DNA of 64,000 bases, taken from Paeniglutamicibacter sulfureus (GTDB lineage: Bacteria; Actinomycetota; Actinomycetes; Actinomycetales; Micrococcaceae). The stretch lies in assembly GCF_039535115.1 (NCBI RefSeq), contig NZ_BAAAWO010000001.1, forward strand, positions 4,402,001-4,466,000, written 5' to 3'. The position numbers and the translations under genes are program-made. Each line of letters opens with the position of its first letter. Within the stretch, counting starts at the first letter, position 1. Below are positions 35,651 to 44,372 of this stretch, one piece after another. Below the pieces are notes generated by a model, which saw nothing but the letters and a program-made list of their open reading frames with translations, made no database searches and had not been told where the DNA came from.

Positions 35651-37174
35651 ATGGGACCCATAACTATGGACGACCTCGCAACTCTCCTCGGTGACATCAG
35701 TAGCGTCATCTGGGGACCCTTCCTGCTGATCCCGTTGCTTTTGGGCACCGGGCTTTACCTGACCTTCCGCCTGGGCGGACTCCAATTCCTCAAACTGGGC
35801 GCAGCGCTGCGCCTGGGTCTGCTCAAGCGCAAGGACGCCGGATCAGAGGGAGACATCTCCCAGTTCCAGGCATTGACCACCGCACTGGCCGCCACCGTCG
35901 GCACCGGTAACATCGTCGGCGTGGCCACCGCCATCGGCATCGGCGGCCCGGGCGCGCTGTTCTGGATGTGGGTCACCGGTCTGCTCGGCATGGCCTCGAA
36001 GTACTCGGAGGCCTACCTGGGTGTCCGTTACCGCGGCACCGACGCGGCGGGGGAGAAGTCCGGCGGTCCGCAGTATTACCTGGAGCGCGGCATCCGCGGT
36101 CCCCTCGGCAAGTTCCTTGCGCTCTTCTTCGCCATTGCCGCCACCATTGCCTGCTTCGGCATCGGCAACATGACCCAGGGCAACTCGATTTCGGCCAACC
36201 TGGAGAACTCCTTCAACGTCCCGACCTGGACCACTGGCCTGGTGCTGACCATCATGGCGATGGTCGTTCTGGTGGGCGGCATCAAGTCCATCGGCAAGGT
36301 CACCGCCGGCTTCGTGCCGATCATGATCGTCTTCTACGTTGCCGCTGCCATCTACATCCTGATCGCCAACGTGGGCCAGATCCCCGCGGCCCTGGGGCAG
36401 ATCTTCACCGAAGCCTTCACCGGCACCTCGGCCGTCGGCGGCTTCGCCGGCTCGGCCATCATCATCGCCGTGCAGTTCGGCGTGGCCCGCGGCATCTTCT
36501 CCAACGAATCGGGCATGGGCTCGGCGGCCATCGCGGCCGCCGCGGCGCAGACCACCCACCCGGTCCGCCAGGGACTGGTCTCCATGACCCAGACCTTCAT
36601 CGACACCATCATCGTGGTCACCTGCACCGGCCTGGTCATCATCACCACCGGCGCCTGGAACTACGTCGACCCGGAAACCGGCGAACAGATCTCCGCATCG
36701 CTGATGACCGGGCACGCCTTCACCTTCGGGCTGCCGGGGGAGTGGGGGCACTGGATCGTGACCATCGGCCTGGTCATGTTCGCCTTCTCCACCATCCTGG
36801 GCTGGTCCTACTACGGTGAGCGCAACATCGAGCGACTCCTCGGGCGCAAGGCGGTCATGCCCTTCCGCGTGATCTTCTCGCTCGTCGTGTACGTGGGCTG
36901 CACCACCCAGCTGACCGCCGTGTGGAACTTCTCCGACATGATGAACGGCCTGATGGCCATCCCGAACCTGATCGGCCTACTGATCCTCTCGGGCATGATT
37001 GCCCGCGAGACCCGCTGGTACCTCAAGCACGACCCGAAGCTCGAGGCCACCAAGGACGAGATCGAGGCCTTCATGAAGGAACGTCCGGGATGGGCGGACT
37101 GGAAGGCCGGGGACGTCCTGGGCTCCAGCCGCATGTCCAGCTCGGAACGCGACGCCGTGGGTGACCGCTCCTAG
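35651..37174 (+). CDS. Sodium:alanine/glycine symporter (AGCS family)
   Basis: AGCS carriers import alanine or glycine with sodium across the cell membrane. The protein has about eleven hydrophobic segments and the family signature TVGTGNIVGVATAIGIGGPGA in the first third, then FWMWVTGLLGMASKYSEAYL. FSNESGMGSAAIAAAAA is the second conserved sodium/substrate motif. Starts at 35606 (GTG), 35651 and 35666 are all in frame; 35651 has GAGAAG upstream, while 35666 matches the family's usual N-terminus best. It is a single gene with its own terminator. Confidence 0.92.
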   Translation: MGPITMDDLATLLGDISSVIWGPFLLIPLLLGTGLYLTFRLGGLQFLKLGAALRLGLLKRKDAGSEGDISQFQALTTALAATVGTGNIVGVATAIGIGGPGALFWMWVTGLLGMASKYSEAYLGVRYRGTDAAGEKSGGPQYYLERGIRGPLGKFLALFFAIAATIACFGIGNMTQGNSISANLENSFNVPTWTTGLVLTIMAMVVLVGGIKSIGKVTAGFVPIMIVFYVAAAIYILIANVGQIPAALGQIFTEAFTGTSAVGGFAGSAIIIAVQFGVARGIFSNESGMGSAAIAAAAAQTTHPVRQGLVSMTQTFIDTIIVVTCTGLVIITTGAWNYVDPETGEQISASLMTGHAFTFGLPGEWGHWIVTIGLVMFAFSTILGWSYYGERNIERLLGRKAVMPFRVIFSLVVYVGCTTQLTAVWNFSDMMNGLMAIPNLIGLLILSGMIARETRWYLKHDPKLEATKDEIEAFMKERPGWADWKAGDVLGSSRMSSSERDAVGDRS

Positions 37175-37205
37175 CGCTATCCTTTCCGCAGGCGCGGACA
37201 CCATG

Positions 37206-37258
37206 GGCGATCCCCGCCACCAAGGCCCCTCGGGCTGCGGTGGCGGGGATCGCCTTTT
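37206..37258 (+). terminator. Terminator after the symporter gene
   Basis: GGCGATCCCCGCCACC pairs perfectly with GGTGGCGGGGATCGCC around an 18-base loop and is followed by TTTT. Confidence 0.9.
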
Positions 37259-37387
37259 GGGTTTCAGCGAAAGATATAGTCTGACCGATTGTCGCCCGAC
37301 GGGCGACATGGGCGGAAGGTCCTTGGCTTTTAGGTAATTCAAGGCCCAAACCCATGGATTTCCCAGCATCGGGCGACGTATCTTTAA

Positions 37388-37413
37388 GTATCGTTCGTAC
37401 ATCGTTAGCGATA
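37388..37413 (+). promoter_or_regulatory. Candidate PadR operator
   Basis: Just upstream of the padR-like gene, ATCGTT occurs at 37390 and again at 37401, 11 bases (one helical turn) apart. The second is followed by AGCGATA, giving an imperfect palindrome ATCGTT-AGCGAT. Autoregulation is usual for PadR proteins. Confidence 0.5.
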
Positions 37414-37425
37414 GAGGAGAGCATC

Positions 37426-37968
37426 ATGCACCACTCAAATCCAACGGGCGGTTTCTCCGCCAACAACCTCGACGGCGTGTGGCAGGCCGTCGAGGAGCTA
37501 CGTTCACGTTTCGAAAAGCGCGCGGGCACCCGCGCCGGACGCGGCGAGGTTCGCTCGGCGATCCTGGCCCTGCTCGCCGAGAAGCCCATGCACGGTTACC
37601 AGATCATCCGCGAAATCGAGGAGCGCAGCGGCGGGGCCTGGAAGCCCAGTGCCGGCTCCGTCTACCCCACCCTGCAATTGCTGGCTGACGAGGGTTCCGT
37701 GAACACCGAGGAATCCAACGGCCGCAAGATCTACTCGCTGACTGAGGCCGGCCGCGAGGAGGTTGCCGATTCGAAGCTTTCGGTGCCGTGGGAACCCACC
37801 GGGGGAACAGCGGGATCCGGCGGCGGTTCGCTGCCCAAGGCCGGCGTCGAGCTCGCCCAGGCGGCTGCCCAAGTCGGGCGCACCGGTACCCCGGAGCAGG
37901 TCCAGGAGGCCGTGGCTGTGCTTGAGGAGGCACGCCGCAAGCTGTACTCGATCCTCGCCCAGGGCTGA
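37426..37968 (+). CDS. PadR-family transcriptional regulator
   Basis: The winged helix-turn-helix spans residues 42-115: EVRSAILALLAEKPMHGYQI, GAWKPSAGSVYPTLQLLADE and NGRKIYSLTEAGREE are the standard PadR blocks. The C-terminal part is helical and Ala/Glu-rich, suited to dimerisation. The ATG at 37426 has AGAGGAGA upstream. Four bases separate its stop from the ABC1-kinase gene, so the two form an operon. The upstream repeat suggests it represses its own operon until an unknown ligand binds. Confidence 0.92.
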   Translation: MHHSNPTGGFSANNLDGVWQAVEELRSRFEKRAGTRAGRGEVRSAILALLAEKPMHGYQIIREIEERSGGAWKPSAGSVYPTLQLLADEGSVNTEESNGRKIYSLTEAGREEVADSKLSVPWEPTGGTAGSGGGSLPKAGVELAQAAAQVGRTGTPEQVQEAVAVLEEARRKLYSILAQG

Positions 37969-37972
37969 TTAG

Positions 37973-39685
37973 GTGGCCTCCGGTCCCGGGGACCGCGCGG
38001 ACGTGAAGACGGTAGCGGGCAACACCCGCGCCCGCTACCGGCGCATCCTGCGATTCGCCGCCTGGAACCTCGCCGTAACGTGGTTCTTCGAATTGCTCCT
38101 GCCGCGCGTCGGGCTTGCCAGGGTCGCGGAGCGCTCCCGGGCCCGGCGCATGCGGCGCTTCGCGCAGCGCTTCCATGTGCTCGCGGTGGACCTGGGCGGC
38201 CTGATGATCAAGGTCGGCCAGTTCATGTCCTCACGCCTTGACGTGCTGCCGCCGGAAATCACCGCCGAGCTCGAGGGGTTGCAGGACGAGGTGCCGCCCG
38301 TTCCGTTCTCCGCCATTCGCGCGCTGGCAGAGGCCGAGCTGGGCGCGACGCTGGAGACGGTGTTCGCCTCGGTCGAGCAGGTGCCGATCGCCGCCGCCTC
38401 GCTCGGGCAGGTGCACCGGGCGCGGCTGATGCCCGAGGATGCCGCAGCGGCCGGTATCGACACCGTGGTGGTGAAGGTGCAGCGGCCGGGCATCGACGGG
38501 ATCGTCGCCACCGACCTGGCCGCACTGCGCAAGGTGGCCGGCTGGCTCAGCCACGTGCGCGTGGTGTCCAGGCGCGCCAACGCCCCGGCCCTGGTCGAGG
38601 AGTTTGCCGCCACCAGCCTGCAGGAAATCGACTACCTCAACGAGGCGGCCAATGCCGAGCGCTTCGGCGCCGACTTCGATCACGACCACCGCGTGGCGGT
38701 GCCCGGGGTCGTATGGGAGCGCTGCACCCGCCGCGTACTCACGCTGGAAGATGTCACCGCCATCAAGATCACCGACCTGTCCGGGCTGCGGGCCGCAGGC
38801 ATCGATCCGGGCGAGGTGGCTCCGGTGTTCGCCGCGGTGATGTTCGACCAGCTGTTCACCAGCGGCTTCTTCCATGCCGATCCGCACCCGGGCAACATCT
38901 TCGTCACCCCGGCCACCGACCCACAAGCCCCGCATCCCTGGAAGCTGACCTTCATCGACTTCGGCATGATGGGCGAGGTCCCGTCCAACACCCGCAGCGG
39001 CCTGCGCAAGCTGCTGATCTCTGCCGCCGGGCGCGACGGCAAGGGACTGGTCGCCGCGATCGGGGAGCTGGGCGTGCTGGTGTCAACGGCCGACACTGCC
39101 GAGCTGGAGCGCGCGCTGACGCAGCTCTTCGCCAGGTTCGGCGGCATGGGCTTTGCCGAGCTGCGCGAGGTGGACCCGCGGGAGTTCCGCGAGTTCGCCG
39201 AGGAGTTCGGGCACGTTGTCCGCTCGCTGCCGTTCCAGGTGCCGGAGAACTTCCTGCTCATCATCCGTGCCATGTCGCTGACTTCGGGCGTGTGCAGCTC
39301 GCTGGACCCGGCCTTCAACCTCTGGGACTCGGTCGAACCCTACGCGGCGCAGTTGCTGCGCGAGCAGCGCGGCAACATCGTGCAGGACGTGGCGGGGCAG
39401 CTGCTGGAGGCCGCAACGCTGGGCCTGGGCCTGCCGCGTCGGATCGACGCGCTGTTCAGCGGACTGCAGGACGGCTCGCTCGCGGTGGCCAACCCGAAAC
39501 TGGAACGCCGCCTGGCGCGCGTCGAGGCCACCGGGACACGGACCGCCTCGGCCGTGGTTTTCGCCGCCGTGCTGCTCGCCGGCGCGGTGCTGCACGCGGA
39601 CGATGCGGTGCTGGGCGCCGTGCTGATGTGGCTTTCGACGCTGCCGCTGCTGCACGGGCTGTGGGCGGGGCGCCGCGGGCGCTGA
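37973..39685 (+). CDS. ABC1/AarF/UbiB-type atypical kinase
   Basis: Motifs of the UbiB family appear in order: GGLMIKVGQFMSSRLDVLP (the KxGQ motif), AAASLGQVHRARL (the Ala-rich loop that replaces the kinase P-loop), FFHADPHPGNIF (catalytic loop) and FIDFGMMGEV (DFG equivalent). A C-terminal hydrophobic hairpin (ASAVVFAAVLLAGAVLHA and following) should anchor it in the membrane. These ATPases support lipid or quinone metabolism; the actinobacterial role is not settled. The GTG at 37973 is four bases after the padR-type stop. Confidence 0.9.
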   Translation: MASGPGDRADVKTVAGNTRARYRRILRFAAWNLAVTWFFELLLPRVGLARVAERSRARRMRRFAQRFHVLAVDLGGLMIKVGQFMSSRLDVLPPEITAELEGLQDEVPPVPFSAIRALAEAELGATLETVFASVEQVPIAAASLGQVHRARLMPEDAAAAGIDTVVVKVQRPGIDGIVATDLAALRKVAGWLSHVRVVSRRANAPALVEEFAATSLQEIDYLNEAANAERFGADFDHDHRVAVPGVVWERCTRRVLTLEDVTAIKITDLSGLRAAGIDPGEVAPVFAAVMFDQLFTSGFFHADPHPGNIFVTPATDPQAPHPWKLTFIDFGMMGEVPSNTRSGLRKLLISAAGRDGKGLVAAIGELGVLVSTADTAELERALTQLFARFGGMGFAELREVDPREFREFAEEFGHVVRSLPFQVPENFLLIIRAMSLTSGVCSSLDPAFNLWDSVEPYAAQLLREQRGNIVQDVAGQLLEAATLGLGLPRRIDALFSGLQDGSLAVANPKLERRLARVEATGTRTASAVVFAAVLLAGAVLHADDAVLGAVLMWLSTLPLLHGLWAGRRGR

Positions 39686-39740
39686 GCTGCCGACCGAGCG
39701 AAGAATCGCCATTGACCGGAAGCGGTGTATTGGGCTCCCA

Positions 39741-41738
39741 ATGACTAAGAAAACACCGCCGGGTACTTGTGCGGCCGGGAGCGCCAGCAAAACTGAAAGC
39801 CTTGGTCCGAAGCCTGGTCGGTTCTATGCTGGAGTTTCGGCAGGTCCGTCGGTATTTGGGGGCATCGTGAACCACCTGGCTGCAGTTCCATCATCTGGAC
39901 TGAGGATGCGCGTTTCGACCAACGTTCGCATGGACTCCGCCGAGCTCGGCGCCCTGCTCTTTCGTCCCGAGATGCTTGGGAAGTGGATCGGAGCCGGGGT
40001 GATACTGCCCTTCAGGAAGGGTGCATTGGCTACGGTTCCCGCTCCGGGAGGGTCTTTGGCCCAGCACATGGTGACCCACGCGACCGTCGGCGAGGGTGTA
40101 TTCACGCTGACTGCCGAGTGCGAGACCAGCGGAACGAGTCTGACGATCCGCGTACGCCCCGCGCCCGGCCCCGCCACGGATGACGGAAGGAGCGTCGTGA
40201 GGGTGACGGTGGGGAACATCCTCGAGTCCATGGGCGTCCGGACGAGTCTGGCCTTCTGGCAGGCGGCCTTGAACAGGCTCAGCGTGATCGTCCAGGCCAT
40301 CCGGCGCCGGCGCAACTCGCCCAAGCAGGCCCTGATCGTCGTTCACGGCATTGGCGAGCAGCAACCCGGACAGACACTCATGGAATTTGTGCAGGCGGTA
40401 TTCGGCACCGACTCGAGCCAGACGCTGCGCTGGGTGAAGCCCGATAACCTGTCGGATTCCTTCGAAACGCGAAAGGTCACGATCAAGGCGGCAGCCTCAC
40501 CTCCCGGTGCACCCGGCGAGGGACGGCCGACGACTGATGTCTATGAGCTCTACTGGGCACACCTTGTCCGCGACAGCACCACTGGGCAAGTTATGGGGTG
40601 GATGAAGAACTTGTTGTTGCGCAAGAGCTCGGACATGCCAGCGTCCCTCAGGCCCCACGTACGCATTGTCCGAATACTGCTGGTCGTAGTCTTGCTGGCC
40701 TTCGTTGGGGCCACCGGCTACGCCGCGTTCAAGCCCGCGAGCTCCGGCGGGATGCTGGCTGGTGGCGGACTGATTGCAGTGGTCATCGCGTTGCTTGGAC
40801 TGGTCTGGAAGCTCCTGAAGCAACGCGGCACGAAGCTCCTCACCGGGCATTTGGGTGATGCCGCAAGATACTTCGAGCCCAAGCCGGACAATATCGCCCG
40901 CCGGCAGGAAATCCGCGAAGCCGGTGTTCGACTGCTCGAAGGAATGCATGAATCGGGCGAATACCAGCGGATCGTCGTGGCGGCGCACAGCCTCGGCAGC
41001 GCCATCGCCTACGACATGCTCACTTTCGCTTGGAACCGCCTCCGTCAACAGCACGCCAATCCAGACCACGCGAGCTTTGGCGCGCTGGGTGCCGTGGAGT
41101 CGGCCTTGATGCCAAGGGACCCCGAAGCGGCGGAAACCCCTGCGGCTCGGGACCTCCAGTATGCGGCGTGGCAGGAACACAGGCTGAACAGCCAGCCATG
41201 GCTTGTGACCGATCTGGTGACGATGGGCTCGCCGCTGACCCACGCGCATCTCCTCATGGCGGGCAGCAATGAAGCTTTTTCGTCCATGAAGAAAAACCGG
41301 ATACTTCCCAGCTGCCCACCGCAGGCAGAATTCACAGCGATCGGGCAACCCCGCATCAGCTATGCCCTTTCAGACCGCTCGATGGACGGGTCCTTCAGGG
41401 GAGGGTTTCTGGTCCCGAACCATGGTGCCCTCTTCGCACTGACTCGCTGGACGAACTTGTACTTCCCCTTCCACGGCATTATTGGCGGCGATCCGGTGGG
41501 CGGGCCGCTGAAGGGGAACTTTGGCGACTGGATCTCGGACCGTCCTGTCCGGACGCGAAAAGCCGGCTTCATGGGCTTTGCGCACACACGTTATTGGGCC
41601 CTGGATGGTGGCGACGGAGCATACGTCGGGCAACCCGGCGAAGATCATCTGGACTGCCTGCGCGAGGCACTGGATCTCTACTCGGCCAACCGGTTGAGGG
41701 ATCTCGCGGCAGCGCGGCCGGCGTACACCTATCTCTGA
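39741..41738 (+). CDS. SRPBCC-like domain fused to a membrane-spanning alpha/beta-hydrolase
   Basis: Residues 55-140 (MRVSTNVRMDSAELGALLF to TSLTIRVRPAPG) resemble an AHA1/SRPBCC lipid-binding fold. From residue 195, QALIVVHGIGEQQPGQTLM starts a lipase-like hydrolase with the HG oxyanion motif. A YELYWAHLVRD block and two membrane helices (ILLVVVLLAFVGATGYAAF and LAGGGLIAVVIALLGLVW) follow. The nucleophile elbow is VAAHSLGSAIAYDML, with TMGSPLTH after it. The start is uncertain: ATG 39741, GTG 39867 or ATG 39906. No operon partner is evident. It shares general layout with hydrolases found near conflict systems, but its substrate is unknown. Confidence 0.7.
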   Translation: MTKKTPPGTCAAGSASKTESLGPKPGRFYAGVSAGPSVFGGIVNHLAAVPSSGLRMRVSTNVRMDSAELGALLFRPEMLGKWIGAGVILPFRKGALATVPAPGGSLAQHMVTHATVGEGVFTLTAECETSGTSLTIRVRPAPGPATDDGRSVVRVTVGNILESMGVRTSLAFWQAALNRLSVIVQAIRRRRNSPKQALIVVHGIGEQQPGQTLMEFVQAVFGTDSSQTLRWVKPDNLSDSFETRKVTIKAAASPPGAPGEGRPTTDVYELYWAHLVRDSTTGQVMGWMKNLLLRKSSDMPASLRPHVRIVRILLVVVLLAFVGATGYAAFKPASSGGMLAGGGLIAVVIALLGLVWKLLKQRGTKLLTGHLGDAARYFEPKPDNIARRQEIREAGVRLLEGMHESGEYQRIVVAAHSLGSAIAYDMLTFAWNRLRQQHANPDHASFGALGAVESALMPRDPEAAETPAARDLQYAAWQEHRLNSQPWLVTDLVTMGSPLTHAHLLMAGSNEAFSSMKKNRILPSCPPQAEFTAIGQPRISYALSDRSMDGSFRGGFLVPNHGALFALTRWTNLYFPFHGIIGGDPVGGPLKGNFGDWISDRPVRTRKAGFMGFAHTRYWALDGGDGAYVGQPGEDHLDCLREALDLYSANRLRDLAAARPAYTYL

Positions 41739-42080
41739 TGCGGGACAGTTGCGGCAATGTAGTAGACCAGTTGGACGGACGGGGTGTGCGTCAAATGAAT
41801 CCCCCCAAAAAAATTAATTTTGGGTTAGGGCTCTCGCCCTGACTACACACCCCGTCCGGGCCTCATCATATTCCCTTTGGTGGGTGTGCGGTAGCTCTCG
41901 AGCCGATCTCCAGGTGCACCAAACCATCTACCAACCCAGGTATGGTGCCAGGCAGGACGCTCGGGCAAGAATTCCCGGGGATCCGCCACGCCGCTCCCTT
42001 CGCAGCGAACGGCGGCAACTGATGGCACCCTTGTCACCGCCAGTAAGAGAGGCACCCGACAATCGGAGGCCGAAGGCCCC
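41739..42080. other. Intergenic stretch between convergent genes, with nested inverted repeats
   Basis: No gene is supported in this 342 bp stretch. It contains the structured element at 41776-41858. The remainder, up to the moaD stop, shows nothing recognisable. Confidence 0.6.
41776..41858. repeat. 83-bp element with 13-bp terminal inverted repeats
   Basis: CGGACGGGGTGTG (41776-41788) and CACACCCCGTCCG (41846-41858) are perfect inverted repeats. Inside are a palindrome, CCCAAAA-AAATTAA-TTTTGGG (41804-41824), and a small hairpin, AGGGC-TCTC-GCCCT (41827-41840). The AT-rich core within GC-rich arms is unlike the neighbourhood. It could be a miniature mobile element, an IS scar, or a bidirectional terminator for the two convergent genes. 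Confidence 0.65.
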
Positions 42081-42374
42081 TTATCCGCCGGCGAAGGGCG
42101 GCAGCACGTCCAGCTCGTCGCCGGGGCGCAGCACGCGGTCCTTGTCCTGTTCGCTCACGCCGTTGACCAGGAAGCTGCAGCGCCCCAGCACCGTGGCCAG
42201 CGAAGTGGTGCGGCGCAGCAGCGGCCCATCGGGGACCGGGGCAGCTGCCGGGGCGTTGGTTGCCAGGTGCTCGAGCACCGTGCCCAGCGTGGCGCCGGGA
42301 AGCTGAAGCAGGTCGATTCGTTCCTCGGTCGTGCCGGCGGCCTGGGCCGCGGCGGCAAAGTATCGAATGCGCAA
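42081..42374 (-). CDS. moaD: Molybdopterin synthase sulfur-carrier subunit MoaD
   Basis: MoaD carries the thiocarboxylate sulfur used by MoaE to form molybdopterin. The 97-residue protein has the ubiquitin-like fold pattern (MRIRYFAAAAQAAG start, FLVNGV strand, RVLRPGDELDVLPPFAGG end) and the essential C-terminal Gly-Gly. The start is a TTG at 42374 directly after the moaA stop (TAATTG), with GGAGGA as ribosome site inside the moaA end, so translation is coupled. Its partner moaE is in the plus-strand cluster at 48.8 kb. Confidence 0.93.
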   Translation of the reverse strand: MRIRYFAAAAQAAGTTEERIDLLQLPGATLGTVLEHLATNAPAAAPVPDGPLLRRTTSLATVLGRCSFLVNGVSEQDKDRVLRPGDELDVLPPFAGG

Positions 42375-43478
42375 TTATCCTCCGATGGCGCTCATGGAGC
42401 GGTCCGATTGTACAAAGTCCTTGGAGCCCAGTCCGGTGTGGTCCATGCCGTGGGCCCGCGGCTTGCCCCACATCGCTGCCCGCCAGCGTTCGGCAATGGC
42501 CCGATCGTCCGAGCCGTCACGCAGCAGCGCGGACAGGTCGGTTTCCTCCCGGGAGAACAGGCAGCTCATGACCTTGCCCTCGGCAGTGATGCGGGTGCGT
42601 TTGCAGTCGGAGCAGAACGGCTCGGACACCGAGGCGATGATGCCCACCGCACCCAGGATGGTGTCGGGGTCCTGCGGGGTGGAGACCAGGAAGCGTTCGG
42701 CCGGGGCACCGTCGCGCGGCTTGGTATCGGGGGAGAGGCGGAAGCGGGTTTCCAGGTAGGCGCGCAAATCCGCGGCGGTAACCATGTTGTCCTTGCGCCA
42801 CACGTGGTCCGCGTCCAGCGGCATCTGCTCGATGAAGCGCAGCTCCAGGCCGCGCTCCAGGGCCCAGGCCAGCAGCTCGGGTGCCTGCTCGTCGTTGATC
42901 CCGCGCATCAACACCGCATTGATCTTCACCGGCGCCAGGTCGGCGGCCAGGGCCGCGTCGATCCCGGCGAACACCGAGTCGATGTGGTCGCGCCGGGTGA
43001 GCTTGGCGAAGGTCTCGGCATGCAGGGTGTCGAGGGAAACGTTGATGCGGGTCAGTCCGGCCTCTTTGAGCGCGGCTGCCTTCTTGGCCAGTCCCACCCC
43101 GTTGGTGGTCAGGGAGATGGGAAGGTCCGGGTGCTCGCTGCGCACCGTGGCGATGATCTGGGGCAGGTCCACGCGCACCAGGGGTTCGCCGCCGGTGAGG
43201 CGCAGTTCGCGCACTCCCAGGTCACGCACGCCGATGCGCACGATCCGGGAGATTTCCTCCAACGTCAGCAGCTTGGACTTGGGCAGCCAGGCCAGCCCGT
43301 CGGCGGGCATGCAGTAGGTGCAGCGGAGGTTGCACTTGTCGATCAGGGAGATGCGCAGGTCGGTGGCCTGTCGGCCGAACTTGTCGCTGAGCCCGGGGGA
43401 GTCTGCGGGTGCCGGTGTCAGGATGGTGGGCATGGGCAGGCTGACGGTGCTGCGCGGTGTTTCTGGGTTCGTCGCCAT
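42375..43478 (-). CDS. moaA: GTP 3',8-cyclase MoaA
   Basis: This radical-SAM enzyme starts molybdenum-cofactor synthesis from GTP. The N-terminal cluster motif is CNLRCTYC in DLRISLIDKCNLRCTYCMP. SAM-binding features include RLTGGEPLVRVDL. The second cluster is in CSDCKRTRITAEGKVMSC, and the chain ends SAIGG, the conserved Gly-Gly required for activity. The ATG at 43478 (MATNPETPR) is preferred; longer open frames upstream have no family similarity. It forms a two-gene minus-strand operon with moaD. Confidence 0.95.
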   Translation of the reverse strand: MATNPETPRSTVSLPMPTILTPAPADSPGLSDKFGRQATDLRISLIDKCNLRCTYCMPADGLAWLPKSKLLTLEEISRIVRIGVRDLGVRELRLTGGEPLVRVDLPQIIATVRSEHPDLPISLTTNGVGLAKKAAALKEAGLTRINVSLDTLHAETFAKLTRRDHIDSVFAGIDAALAADLAPVKINAVLMRGINDEQAPELLAWALERGLELRFIEQMPLDADHVWRKDNMVTAADLRAYLETRFRLSPDTKPRDGAPAERFLVSTPQDPDTILGAVGIIASVSEPFCSDCKRTRITAEGKVMSCLFSREETDLSALLRDGSDDRAIAERWRAAMWGKPRAHGMDHTGLGSKDFVQSDRSMSAIGG

Positions 43479-43829
43479 ATATCGAGGGTAGTCCACGGGG
43501 GAGGCCTTTTGACCATTTGTGGCTTGGCTCTGGGCGGACAGCGCGACAGTGCTGCCGCCGGCATTCACCCGGTGTGGTTGGTTGACGCCGCAAGGATCCA
43601 TCGCCCCCAGGGAATGGCGTGCCATACCCACCCACGTGAAGCTTTCCATCGGGCTGGCCGGGTCCCTATATTCTGTGCGACTGAGTGGTGTGCATCCCCC
43701 CAAATCTAGGGATTGCCGTCGGGTCGGTTTCGGGAGAATCATGAAGAGTCCACGGCAATGCCGTCCTATCCCCATAGGGGCCCAGCCGCATCGAACCCAC
43801 ATCACTTGATTTCGGGGGGGCAGAAGAGC
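43479..43829. other. Divergent intergenic region between moaA and the dehydrogenase genes
   Basis: This 351 bp stretch should hold promoters for both directions. No operator palindrome or known riboswitch could be assigned with confidence. A GGGGGGG run precedes the small-subunit start. Confidence 0.5.
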
Positions 43830-44372
43830 ATGGCACTACAGGATCCTCAGTCGGGAGCTCTCACGCAGAGTGAACGAGACCCGGCAAGCCTCCCGACTCG
43901 GCGCGGGGTGCTGGTCGGGCTTGCCGCCGTCGCGGGCGCAGTTGCCGCAGGCGGCCTCACGGCGCCACCGGTCAGGGCAGCAACCACGACGCGGGCGGTC
44001 ACGCTCGATGAGTTCATGGAGCTCTCGGACATCTTGACCGACAATGAATTCAGTCTGCGCGACGAGGTGGGTCAGCAGTACCTGCGGGCCCTGAACAATG
44101 ATCCGGCACACGCGCAGACGCTCCGCGTGCTGGTCAACGGCACGGTGCGCGTGAAGCGTCGACCCAGGACCTTCGACGAAGTACGTCGCAGCGGCGTCCT
44201 GAATGACGATGCCGTGGCGGAGACAGCCCGGCAGATCCTTGTCCATTGGTATTCGGGCCTGGTCAATGGCCGGACCGCTGACTACCTGGAGGCCCTGGCC
44301 TGGGAAACGCTGCCGTTCGCCGAGCCGGCGAGCACGAAAATCGGCTTTTCGAAATGGGATGATGTGCCATGA
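43830..44372 (+). CDS. Tat-exported small subunit of a GMC-type sugar/gluconate dehydrogenase
   Basis: The N-terminus contains a twin-arginine signal, PTRRGVLVGLAAVAGAVAAGG, so the protein is folded before export. The mature 130 residues (VTLDEFMELSDILTD, QILVHWYSGLV, ALAWETLPFAEP) fit the small subunits of FAD-dependent gluconate, sorbitol or fructose dehydrogenases (gluconate 2-dehydrogenase subunit 3 family), which carry the signal and piggyback the catalytic subunit. The ATG at 43830 is used; longer frames lack a ribosome site. Its stop overlaps the GMC gene by four bases. Confidence 0.82.
   Translation: MALQDPQSGALTQSERDPASLPTRRGVLVGLAAVAGAVAAGGLTAPPVRAATTTRAVTLDEFMELSDILTDNEFSLRDEVGQQYLRALNNDPAHAQTLRVLVNGTVRVKRRPRTFDEVRRSGVLNDDAVAETARQILVHWYSGLVNGRTADYLEALAWETLPFAEPASTKIGFSKWDDVP

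Noticed and set aside
42267..43709. A 480-codon open frame opposite moaA and moaD
   Set aside because: Mirror of the GC-rich moaA frame with no recognisable domain.
43479..43829. A molybdenum-cofactor riboswitch before moaA
   Set aside because: No conserved Moco-motif stem arrangement could be traced; only unstructured GC-rich sequence was seen.
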